Below, one piece after another: positions 7,978 through 14,679 of a stretch of DNA of 19,283 bases. Position numbers and translations under genes: made by a program. The notes under the pieces are model-generated. The model was not told the origin of the DNA. It worked only from the letters and a program-made list of their open reading frames with translations, and did no database searches. Numbering within the stretch: position 1 is the first letter of the stretch; each line of letters begins with the position of its first letter. The DNA is taken from the NCBI GenBank assembly GCA_900753285.1, contig CAADYN010000121.1, positions 1 to 19,283 of the forward strand. The letters run 5' to 3'. This DNA comes from Clostridia bacterium. GTDB lineage: Bacteria > Bacillota > Clostridia > Oscillospirales > CAG-272.

Positions 7978-8529
7978 TTATATTATGCCCTTGCCGTTCC
8001 ATTTCAGTACGGTTTTGTATCCGAGCTTTTTGTACCATCCCGAAACGCCGGTGTAGTGAATGTAGCTGTAGTCGTATCCCTCTGTACGAAGTATCTCGGT
8101 CACGTTTTTCACCATGGTAAGCCCGATTCCGCGGTTTCTGTATTCCGGCAAAGTTCCGACGCATCCCGGTCCGGCTACTTTTATCTTCCGTCCGTTTATC
8201 TCGTACTCTCCCATGCCGTCGACCAGACAGAAGCTTGCCACCTTGCCGTCGATAAATGCGCAGTATATTCTCTCGTCAGCGGTAAAGTATTTTCCCCAAT
8301 CGTCTGCTACGCGGAGCACGTCCTTTTTCAGCTCACCGCAGTCTCCCGTGAAGTAGCCGAACATAACGCTGCCGTCAAGCTTTTTGTCGTAGCTGCTCTT
8401 GTCAAACTCGGCAAGGGGGAGTATCATTTCCTCGCAAACCGCAGTATCGGGGATATTTTTAATGCGCTCTTCTTCAAAAAAGCCGGGGTGCATCATGTTA
8501 AATAAGTCAATATAGTCCTGTTTTGTCAT
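7978..8529 (-). CDS. GNAT-family N-acetyltransferase
   Basis: The 183-residue protein is a single-domain GNAT. The acetyl-CoA-binding motif A is VGTLPEYRNRGIGLTMV with the R-x-x-G-x-G/A-type loop (RNRGIG), followed by IHYTGVSGWYKKLGYKTV, the usual end of the fold. No membrane segment is present, so it acts in the cytoplasm. It lies between the MBOAT gene (16-base gap) and the SGNH-deacetylase gene (31-base gap), inside the same operon. A GNAT is not part of the classical dlt set. Possible roles are N-acylation of the activated amino acid or of a sugar intermediate. The acceptor cannot be read from the sequence. Confidence 0.85.
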   Translation of the reverse strand: MTKQDYIDLFNMMHPGFFEEERIKNIPDTAVCEEMILPLAEFDKSSYDKKLDGSVMFGYFTGDCGELKKDVLRVADDWGKYFTADERIYCAFIDGKVASFCLVDGMGEYEINGRKIKVAGPGCVGTLPEYRNRGIGLTMVKNVTEILRTEGYDYSYIHYTGVSGWYKKLGYKTVLKWNGKGII

Positions 8530-8545
8530 AGCAAATCTTTCCGTA

Positions 8546-10129
8546 TCAATATTGTTTATAGATAAATTCCGACGAAATATACGAGCCGCGCATGATTCCG
8601 AAGAACAGTATCACAAGAAGCGACGCGAGAAGAACGGCAAACTGCACCGCACCGTGTTTTTTGTTTACCACAGAGAGAACAGTCTCACCGCGCTTTTCCT
8701 CGTAGAACTCCACCGCAAGCAGGAACAGTGTGGAAACTCCGATAACTATGTAGTCCGAGAGAGAGAGTCCCATGCCAATGACGGTTCCGTCCCACAGCTC
8801 GTGGATATGCAGGCTGAGGGGATTCAGAGTTTTTATAATAAGCTGAAGGGCAACGATAAGTCTCGGCGAGCGCGTGATATATCTTCCAACAAACACAACG
8901 AGCGCAGTCCGAAGCATAGAAAAAATCTTCCATCCGCGCGAATCGGAGTTGATATGCAGCTTTTTCTTAGCGCCCGAATAAACTCCGGCAAGAAGCACGG
9001 ACGAGGTGATTATCAGACCGTTGTAGAAGCCGTAGGCTATGTACCTGAAATTCGCGCCGTGCCATATGCCGATTATCAGATATATAGTAAATGTAGCAAG
9101 CGTCGTCGGGAGTATTTTTCCGAACTTTCCGCCGATTTTGCTCCTAGACCATTTGCCGAGCTTGCCGAACGGCTTTGACAGCGACAGCGGATAGAAAACA
9201 TAGTCCCTCATCCAGCCGCCGAGCGTGATATGCCACCTTCTCCAGTATTCCGACAAGGACTGCGCGAATATAGGACGCCCAAAGTTCTCTTCCATCGTGA
9301 TTCCGAACAGCTTTGCCGCGCCTATCGTGATGTCAATGCCGCCCGAGAAGTCGCAGTAGAGGTTTATGCAGTACATGAGCACGGAGAATGCGGTCACAGC
9401 TCCACCGTAGTCGTCGTAATGGCGGAAGAACGCGGTCACGGCAACGGCGGCACGGTCTGCGATAACCATTTTCTTGAAATATCCCCACATCATGCGCTGT
9501 ATTCCGTCTCGGAGGTTGTCTGTATTCAGCTGAGCGGGAGATGTGAGCTGTGTTCCGAGCTGATCGTAGCGGGAAATAGGTCCCTGTATAATCTGCGGGA
9601 AGAACGAAACAAACAGCGCGTACTTTAGAAAGTTATGCTGAGCCTTGTATTTTCCTCTGTAGCAGTCGACAACATATCCGACCGACTGAAAAATGTAGAA
9701 CGAAACTCCGAGCGGCACAAGAAGGTTCGGCACACTCGGCTCTATCGTTTTACCGAAAGCGGAGATGAGGGACGCAAAAATGTTCACGGTAAAGTCAAGG
9801 TACTTCAGCACGTAAAGCATTGCAAAAAGCACCGCGCATACGACTGCAACGACTGTTTTTTTGCGCTTGGTTATCCCGTCCTGCAAGGCTTTTTCGCTCT
9901 TCGGTATTTCGGACTTTTTGTCGTTCAGCCGCTCGAGCAGAATTCCGGCGAAAAATGTCAGTGCGGCAGTGAAAACAAGATACAGTACGGTTTTGTATCC
10001 GCCGCCCCACAGATAAAAAACGCAGCTCGCCGCAAGCAAAGCGCACCACGCATACTTTTTCGGAAGAAGGTAGTAAGCCCCGACAGTAACGGCGAGAAAT
10101 ACGATAAATGATACGGATATGAAATTCAT
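8546..10129 (-). CDS. MBOAT-family membrane O-acyltransferase (DltB/AlgI-like)
   Basis: The 527-residue polytopic membrane protein belongs to the MBOAT family, which moves an acyl group from a cytoplasmic donor to an extracytoplasmic acceptor. Typical segments are PLGVSFYIFQSVGYVVDCYRG, the QGPISRYDQ loop, INLYCDFSGGIDITIGAAKLFGI, the conserved SEYWRRWHITLGGWMRDYVFYPL (His300) and the near-invariant catalytic His357 in IGIWHGANFRY. The ATG overlaps the stop of the carrier-protein gene by one base (TGATG), implying translational coupling and a fixed ratio to it, as expected if the carrier protein delivers the acyl group. Overall length and motifs are closer to the AlgI/PatA side of the family than to the shorter DltB proteins of about 400 residues. 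It is the membrane core of the six-gene dlt-like operon. Confidence 0.93.
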   Translation of the reverse strand: MNFISVSFIVFLAVTVGAYYLLPKKYAWCALLAASCVFYLWGGGYKTVLYLVFTAALTFFAGILLERLNDKKSEIPKSEKALQDGITKRKKTVVAVVCAVLFAMLYVLKYLDFTVNIFASLISAFGKTIEPSVPNLLVPLGVSFYIFQSVGYVVDCYRGKYKAQHNFLKYALFVSFFPQIIQGPISRYDQLGTQLTSPAQLNTDNLRDGIQRMMWGYFKKMVIADRAAVAVTAFFRHYDDYGGAVTAFSVLMYCINLYCDFSGGIDITIGAAKLFGITMEENFGRPIFAQSLSEYWRRWHITLGGWMRDYVFYPLSLSKPFGKLGKWSRSKIGGKFGKILPTTLATFTIYLIIGIWHGANFRYIAYGFYNGLIITSSVLLAGVYSGAKKKLHINSDSRGWKIFSMLRTALVVFVGRYITRSPRLIVALQLIIKTLNPLSLHIHELWDGTVIGMGLSLSDYIVIGVSTLFLLAVEFYEEKRGETVLSVVNKKHGAVQFAVLLASLLVILFFGIMRGSYISSEFIYKQY

Positions 10130-10368
10130 CAGTCTTTTTTGGAGTCTATAAGCTCAAGAATAGCGTCAACCGAGTTGAAGTTTTCGGGGAGAAGGTCGTC
10201 AACGTTAATCTCAACGTCAAATTCAGCCATTATCTCAGTAACGATTGCAACAATGTCAAGGGATTCGATAAGCCCATCGTCGATGAGCGCGTCTTCGTTT
10301 TCAAAATCCACGTCGGGGCAGATGTCGGTGAGTATTCCTATGAGCTTTTCTCTGTTTTCGTTTTTCAT
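10129..10368 (-). CDS. acyl carrier protein (DltC-like peptidyl carrier)
   Basis: The 79-residue acidic protein is an acyl/peptidyl carrier protein. The attachment site for 4'-phosphopantetheine is Ser36 in DDGLIESLDIV, followed by the recognition helix (VAIVTEIMAEFDVEI) and a final helix (NSVDAILELI). The I-E-S-L-D variant of the usual D-S-L/F motif is similar to DltC and stand-alone carriers. It lies between a GNAT gene (15-base gap upstream) and the MBOAT gene (one-base overlap). By analogy with the dlt pathway it would be loaded with an amino acid by the adenylation enzyme of the same operon and presented to the MBOAT protein at the membrane. A phosphopantetheinyl transferase must be encoded elsewhere. 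Confidence 0.92.
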   Translation of the reverse strand: MKNENREKLIGILTDICPDVDFENEDALIDDGLIESLDIVAIVTEIMAEFDVEINVDDLLPENFNSVDAILELIDSKKD

Positions 10369-10383
10369 TTTATTTAACCTTTC

Positions 10384-11169
10384 TTATTTCTTATATATCA
10401 AAACCGAGGAATGCATTCCGTCGGCAGTGTATCCGTTGTTTTCGTATGTTTTCTCGGCGGGAGCATATCCTTCGCGCACCCACACGATGCTTTTTTTCGG
10501 TACTGTTCCGTTGTACGCGCGGACAAGCTCTCCGGCTATGCCCTGCCCTCTCGAACTCTGTGCAACGCAAAGGTGACGAAGCTCAAAGGAAGCGCGGCTT
10601 TTCTCAAAGTGAAGCAGTCCGTCGTTTTTGTGGAGGATAAATCTTTTTTCACGCACGGCTGAAGCTGTTTCGTCCTTGTCCGGCAGGCAGCCTGTGAGAG
10701 GAGAAAAGCTCTCCGACAGCAGTTTTTCTATGAGCGGGATGTCGTTTTCATCGGCGTACTTCATGCTCTCTCCGAGTGTCGGCACAGGCTCGTCTTTCTG
10801 AACAAATGCCATGCGTCGGCGGGTGAATTCCCTCTCAAATCCGGCTTTGCACAGGCTCTCGTCGGCTTCCATGAGTGAAACATCCCTTTCGCGGAACGGA
10901 GTCTCTGCAACCGTAGTTTTCGTGATAAACGACAGGTCCGGCACATATCCCTTTTTCATGCAGTAGTAAAGTGAGCAGAAATTTACGCCGCACGACTCTC
11001 TTTCGCGGAGAATGAACAGGCTTCCGTCAAGCTCACACGCCGATATTCTGCCTTCCGCTACGTATTTTTCCGCGTCGTCCCGTGAGACAAACCAGTTTGA
11101 GACGTATTCCCTGCCGAAATGCGCCGTAATAAGCGAGTTCAGCTCGGAAATTTCATTTATTTTTTTCAT
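10384..11169 (-). CDS. two-lobed GNAT-family acetyltransferase
   Basis: The 261-residue protein has a clear GNAT domain in its C-terminal half (motif A LRHLCVAQSSRGQGIAGELVRAY, with the RGQGIA acetyl-CoA loop, then a final YAPAEKTYENNGY stretch). The first 130 residues also look GNAT-like in layout (ELDGSLFILRERE strands and a GFEREFTRRRMAF ending) but lack an acyl-CoA loop, suggesting a tandem GNAT with a degenerate N-terminal lobe. Its start overlaps the end of the adenylation-enzyme gene by 17 bases, with AAGGAAAGC as ribosome binding site, so the two are tightly coupled. That position, next to the activating enzyme and the carrier protein, suggests it acts on the carrier-bound amino acid or on the acceptor. 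The degenerate-lobe reading is by eye and less certain than the GNAT call. Confidence 0.82.
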   Translation of the reverse strand: MKKINEISELNSLITAHFGREYVSNWFVSRDDAEKYVAEGRISACELDGSLFILRERESCGVNFCSLYYCMKKGYVPDLSFITKTTVAETPFRERDVSLMEADESLCKAGFEREFTRRRMAFVQKDEPVPTLGESMKYADENDIPLIEKLLSESFSPLTGCLPDKDETASAVREKRFILHKNDGLLHFEKSRASFELRHLCVAQSSRGQGIAGELVRAYNGTVPKKSIVWVREGYAPAEKTYENNGYTADGMHSSVLIYKK

Positions 11170-12682
11170 TGAAGTAGCTTTCCTTCAGTTTGGGGCGGTC
11201 AATCTTTCCGTTTGCGTTCATCGGCAGGCTGTCGGATATTCTCCACACGTTCGGGAGCATATATCTCGGCACTTTTTCTTTAAGCCTTGACGAAAGCTCC
11301 ACCGCATCGAGTTTTGTCTTGCAGCAGCACACAATGGCGTCGTCGTCCTCGTCAAAGAAGCATATCGCGTCGCCAACGTCAGGTATTCCCGACAGCGCGG
11401 TCTCAATCTCGCCAAGTTCTATGCGGTATCCCATGTGCTTTATCTGGCTGTCTTTGCGCGAGAGGAACACAAGGTTTCCGTCAGGCAGTCTCTTTGCGTT
11501 GTCTCCCGTGCGGTAAAGCCTGTCGGGATAGTATGGATTCAGCGGATTTTGGATGAACGCGCGCGATGTTTTCTCGCTGTCGGCGAAATATCCGAGCGCA
11601 AGACCGACACCGCGAACGCATATCTCACCCGCTTCTCCGTCAGGCACAGGTTTCAGGTCGTCTCCGAGAAGTATTACCTCCATGTTTCGGCAGGCTTTTC
11701 CTATCGGTATCGGCTCGCCGTCAGCAAAATCACGCTCTATCTTATAGTATGTACAGTCGACCGTAACCTCTGTCGGTCCGTAGAGATTGATGAATCGGCA
11801 TTCCGGCGCCGCTTTTTTCCAGATGTTGAGGTGCTTTGCCTGGAGCGCTTCTCCGCCGAGTATGACCTGTCTGAGGCACTGCGGCCGTTTTTTCTCGAAT
11901 ATTCCCGAATCCGCAACCATTCTGAAAGCAGAGGTTGCCCAGATGAGCGACGTTACCTTATGGTTGTTCAGCCAGTCTATGAGCAGCGTCGGGAACATGA
12001 ACAGCTTTTTCGCAATGATATACGTTGTGCATCCGTTTCGCAGCGTCTGGTAAATATCTTTCACGGACAAGTCGAAATAGAACGGAGCCTGGTTCGCGAG
12101 CACGTCGTTTTCGTCTACCTCCGACACCTCCGCCATCCATTCGGTAAAGTCGATAAGGCTGCGGTGCGAGATGAGTATTCCCTTCGGTTTTCCCGTAGAG
12201 CCTGAGGTAAAAATCATGTACGCGGGGTCAATGTCAAGCACCTCTGCGGAAATTTTATCCCACAAAAACGGGTCGTAGGGACAAGACATAATATCCTCGG
12301 TCATGAGAGTTTTGTATTTTCCCTCAAGTCTTGCGGCAGCTTTAGCGTTCTTTGCGTTATACAGCACTGCCGACGGCTCGACTTGCTCAAGGATATCGTT
12401 CATTCTGTCATCGGGCATTTTTGAGTCTATCGGAACATAACAAGAGCCTGCAAAAAGAGCTCCGAAGCATCCGACAAGGGAGAGCGCGCTTCTGTCAACG
12501 ATTACCGCGATACGCTTTCTTATTCCGCCCGCCTCTTTGTATATTCTCTCCCCCGCGCTCATTGAAGCATGAAGAAGCTCAGCGAAGGTAAAGCCCTGTC
12601 CGTCGTCGGCAAAAGCCAGTTTATCCGGCAGTCTCGCGGCAGTCATTATGAGATATTCGGCGGCGTTGTTAAGCTGGTACAT
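11153..12682 (-). CDS. amino-acid adenylating enzyme (stand-alone NRPS-type A domain, DltA-like)
   Basis: The 509-residue enzyme activates an amino acid with ATP and loads it on a carrier protein. Core motifs are in order: FTSGSTGKPKG (A3, about residues 158-168), FYFDLSVKDIYQTL (A4, with the Asp that holds the alpha-amino group), NLYGPTEVTVDC (A5), YRTGD (A7), GYRIELGEIE (A8) and NANGKIDRPK (A10, Lys493). Length and single-domain form match D-alanine ligase DltA. However, the segment aligned with the DltA FCGEVL signature reads LGGEAL, so the cysteine known to matter for D-alanine is replaced by Gly. The substrate may therefore differ. I chose the ATG at 12682 because GGTGGGG lies six bases upstream, and the alternative ATG at 12712 is at or before the predicted transcription start. 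It is the first gene of the six-gene operon. Confidence 0.9.
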   Translation of the reverse strand: MYQLNNAAEYLIMTAARLPDKLAFADDGQGFTFAELLHASMSAGERIYKEAGGIRKRIAVIVDRSALSLVGCFGALFAGSCYVPIDSKMPDDRMNDILEQVEPSAVLYNAKNAKAAARLEGKYKTLMTEDIMSCPYDPFLWDKISAEVLDIDPAYMIFTSGSTGKPKGILISHRSLIDFTEWMAEVSEVDENDVLANQAPFYFDLSVKDIYQTLRNGCTTYIIAKKLFMFPTLLIDWLNNHKVTSLIWATSAFRMVADSGIFEKKRPQCLRQVILGGEALQAKHLNIWKKAAPECRFINLYGPTEVTVDCTYYKIERDFADGEPIPIGKACRNMEVILLGDDLKPVPDGEAGEICVRGVGLALGYFADSEKTSRAFIQNPLNPYYPDRLYRTGDNAKRLPDGNLVFLSRKDSQIKHMGYRIELGEIETALSGIPDVGDAICFFDEDDDAIVCCCKTKLDAVELSSRLKEKVPRYMLPNVWRISDSLPMNANGKIDRPKLKESYFNEKNK

Positions 12683-12715
12683 ACTATTCCCCACCTGTGC
12701 AAAATTATACATGTT

Positions 12716-12744
12716 ATTATATCACACGACCGGTCAAATGTCAA
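12716..12744 (-). promoter_or_regulatory. consensus promoter of the six-gene dlt-like operon
   Basis: On the minus strand TTGACA (12739-12744) and TATAAT (12716-12721) are perfect and 17 bases apart. The spacer contains the 8-bp palindrome GACCGGTC (12728-12735), which could serve as a regulator site. Transcription would start near 12709, leaving a short leader before the ATG at 12682. This is the only good promoter seen upstream of the operon. Confidence 0.85.
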
Positions 12745-12752
12745 TGAAAGCG

Positions 12753-12786
12753 GAAGAGAGTATTTTTTAAGGTAGAAGAGAGTATT
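12753..12786. repeat. 12-bp direct repeat pair, 22-bp period, candidate operator
   Basis: GAAGAGAGTATT occurs at 12753-12764 and again at 12775-12786. The 22-base start-to-start distance is close to two turns of the DNA helix, placing both copies on one face. The pair lies directly upstream of the -35 element of the dlt-like operon promoter and about 40 bases upstream of the exporter promoter, where a response regulator could act on both. Confidence 0.55.
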
Positions 12787-12824
12787 CTATATTGTAAGAA
12801 AAATAACATATTTGTCGTAACCAC

Positions 12825-12853
12825 TTGATTTTCATTCGGTTATATGATATTAT
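12825..12853 (+). promoter_or_regulatory. candidate promoter of the ABC exporter operon
   Basis: TTGATT (12825-12830) and TATTAT (12848-12853) are 17 bases apart, and the TG at 12845-12846 gives an extended -10 element. The leader to the TTG start at 12898 is about 38 bases and holds the strong ribosome binding site GAGGAGGG (12885-12892). Confidence 0.6.
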
Positions 12854-12897
12854 TTAATCTTGTACGGATTTTTTTAAAAAATTAGAGGAGGGCTATC

Positions 12898-14679
12898 TTG
12901 CTTTTCGGTAAACATCTGAACAAATACTACCTGAAATACTCGCCGGTCTTGCTGCTCGGACTTCTTGCGCTTGTCATGGTCGACTATTTCCAGCTTATCG
13001 TACCTGAGCTTTACAAAACCGTAGTCAACGGGTTAAACGACGGTGCGGTAACTCTCGCTGACGGAACGGTTCGCGCTTTCGACATGGCATTCCTGCTTGA
13101 CGAAGTTTGCAGACCGATGATTTTCGTCATAATAATCATGGTTTTCGGTCGTTTTCTCTGGAGAATCTGCTTCTTCGGAACGGCGCTCAAGGTCGAAACC
13201 GATCTGAGAAGCCGTATGTTCGACCGCTGCAAGGATCTCTCGGTTTCGTTCTATCAAGTGAACAAAGTCGGAGATCTCATGGCGAAGTTCATAAACGACC
13301 TCCAGACTGTACAGGACTGCTTCGGCTCGGGCATTCTCATGTTCTTCGACGCGCTTCTTCTCGGAGTGCTTTCAGTGTGGAAAATGTGGAACATGAACCA
13401 TATGCTGACCTTTTTGTCCCTCATTCCGATGATACTTCTCTTCGCTGTCGGAACTGTTGTCGGTAAGAATATGCGCCGCAAGTGGGAAACAAGACAGGAA
13501 GCCTTCTCGGCTCTGTCCGACTTTTCACAGGAGAGCTTTTCGGGCATTTCCGTCATAAAGGCGTTTGTCCGTGAAGCCGCAGAACTGTCCGCCTTCCGCA
13601 AGCTCAACACCGAAAACGAGGATGCAAACGTTGAATACACAAAGGCGTCGACCTTCCTCAATATTTTCGTTACGCTGTTCGTTGAGTCGGTTATCTGCGT
13701 AATCCTCGGCTACGGCGGCTCTCTTGTGCATGATAAAATCTTCAACGCGGGCGAGCTTATTGAGTTCATCGGATACTTCACGGCAGTCGTATGGCCCATC
13801 ATGGCGATATCACAGCTTATCGAAATGGCGTCAAGAGGAAAGGCGTCCCTCGGAAGAATCAGCGCACTGCTCGACGAAGTTTCCGAGGTAACGGACAAGG
13901 ACGGTGCAAAGGATATCGACAACATTCGCGGGGATATCGAGTACCGTCATCTCACATTCCGCTATCCCGGAGCTGATTTTGACGCGCTTGACGACGTATG
14001 TCTGAACATAAAGGCGGGAGAAAACATAGGCATCATCGGCGCGACAGGCTCGGGCAAAACCACGCTCGTTGACCTGCTGCTGAGAACCTACAATGTTCCC
14101 GACGGAACGCTGTTCATTGACGGAAACGACGTAAACGGACTGAAAATCAAGGATGTGCGCGCCGCTATAGCTTATGTACCGCAGGATAACTTCCTCTTCT
14201 CCGACACGATTGAGAACAACATCACCTTCGCCGACAACAGAGCAAATCACAGTGCGGTAGAGGAAGCGGCGATAATCTCCGACGTACATGACAACATAAC
14301 AGAGTTCTCCGAAGGCTACGAAACTGTTCTCGGAGAGCGCGGAGTTACGGTTTCCGGCGGTCAGAAGCAACGTATTTCCATCGCGAGAGCAATAATAAAG
14401 GACGCTCCCATACTTATCCTTGACGACTCCGTATCTGCCGTCGACACGAACACGGAGAAAAAGATTCTCGACAACCTCAGGCGCACTCGCAAGGGAAAGA
14501 CCACACTGCTCATCGCGCACAGAGTTACGGCTGTCGAGCAAATGGATAAGGTTGTCTTTATAAACGACGGAAAAATCGCGGCTGTCGGAACACATGACGA
14601 GCTTTACAACACAAACAAGGCTTACCATACAATGGTAGAGCTTCAGCGTCTTGACGAAGAAAAGGAGGACAAGCAGTAA
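12898..14679 (+). CDS. ABC exporter half-transporter with degenerate ATPase site
   Basis: The 593-residue protein is a half-size type IV ABC exporter: about 320 residues of transmembrane domain (first helix PVLLLGLLALVMVDYFQLIVPELYK), then an ATPase domain. Walker A is GATGSGKTT (Gly381-Thr389), the signature is VSGGQ (485-489), and Walker B is LILDDS (Asp509), in which the catalytic Glu is replaced by Asp510. One such degenerate site is the rule in heterodimeric exporters such as TM287/288 or LmrCD, and the partner gene follows directly. Translation starts at a TTG, chosen because GAGGAGGG lies five bases upstream and no ATG or GTG fits. The pair probably exports lipids, drugs or peptides. 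It is divergent from the dlt-like operon and may be co-regulated with it; the substrate is unknown. Confidence 0.93.
   Translation: MLFGKHLNKYYLKYSPVLLLGLLALVMVDYFQLIVPELYKTVVNGLNDGAVTLADGTVRAFDMAFLLDEVCRPMIFVIIIMVFGRFLWRICFFGTALKVETDLRSRMFDRCKDLSVSFYQVNKVGDLMAKFINDLQTVQDCFGSGILMFFDALLLGVLSVWKMWNMNHMLTFLSLIPMILLFAVGTVVGKNMRRKWETRQEAFSALSDFSQESFSGISVIKAFVREAAELSAFRKLNTENEDANVEYTKASTFLNIFVTLFVESVICVILGYGGSLVHDKIFNAGELIEFIGYFTAVVWPIMAISQLIEMASRGKASLGRISALLDEVSEVTDKDGAKDIDNIRGDIEYRHLTFRYPGADFDALDDVCLNIKAGENIGIIGATGSGKTTLVDLLLRTYNVPDGTLFIDGNDVNGLKIKDVRAAIAYVPQDNFLFSDTIENNITFADNRANHSAVEEAAIISDVHDNITEFSEGYETVLGERGVTVSGGQKQRISIARAIIKDAPILILDDSVSAVDTNTEKKILDNLRRTRKGKTTLLIAHRVTAVEQMDKVVFINDGKIAAVGTHDELYNTNKAYHTMVELQRLDEEKEDKQ

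Noticed and set aside
6471..8505. Long plus-strand open frames (for example 6471-7079 and 7873-8505) opposite the deacetylase and GNAT genes
   Set aside because: They are antisense to genes with clear domains, have no ribosome binding sites, and their translations show no recognisable motifs.
11435..12205. 256-codon plus-strand open frame opposite the adenylation enzyme
   Set aside because: The opposite strand carries all A-domain core motifs in order; the translation is rich in Arg, Cys and Val as expected for a reverse shadow.
6120..12682. Calling the operon a standard dltABCD operon
   Set aside because: The gene order differs, two GNATs and a CE4 domain are added, and the Cys expected in a D-alanine pocket is absent, so the dlt gene names are not justified.
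12683..12712. 10-residue N-terminal extension of the adenylation enzyme from the ATG at 12712
   Set aside because: This ATG lies at or upstream of the predicted transcription start; the ATG at 12682 has GGTGGGG at good spacing.
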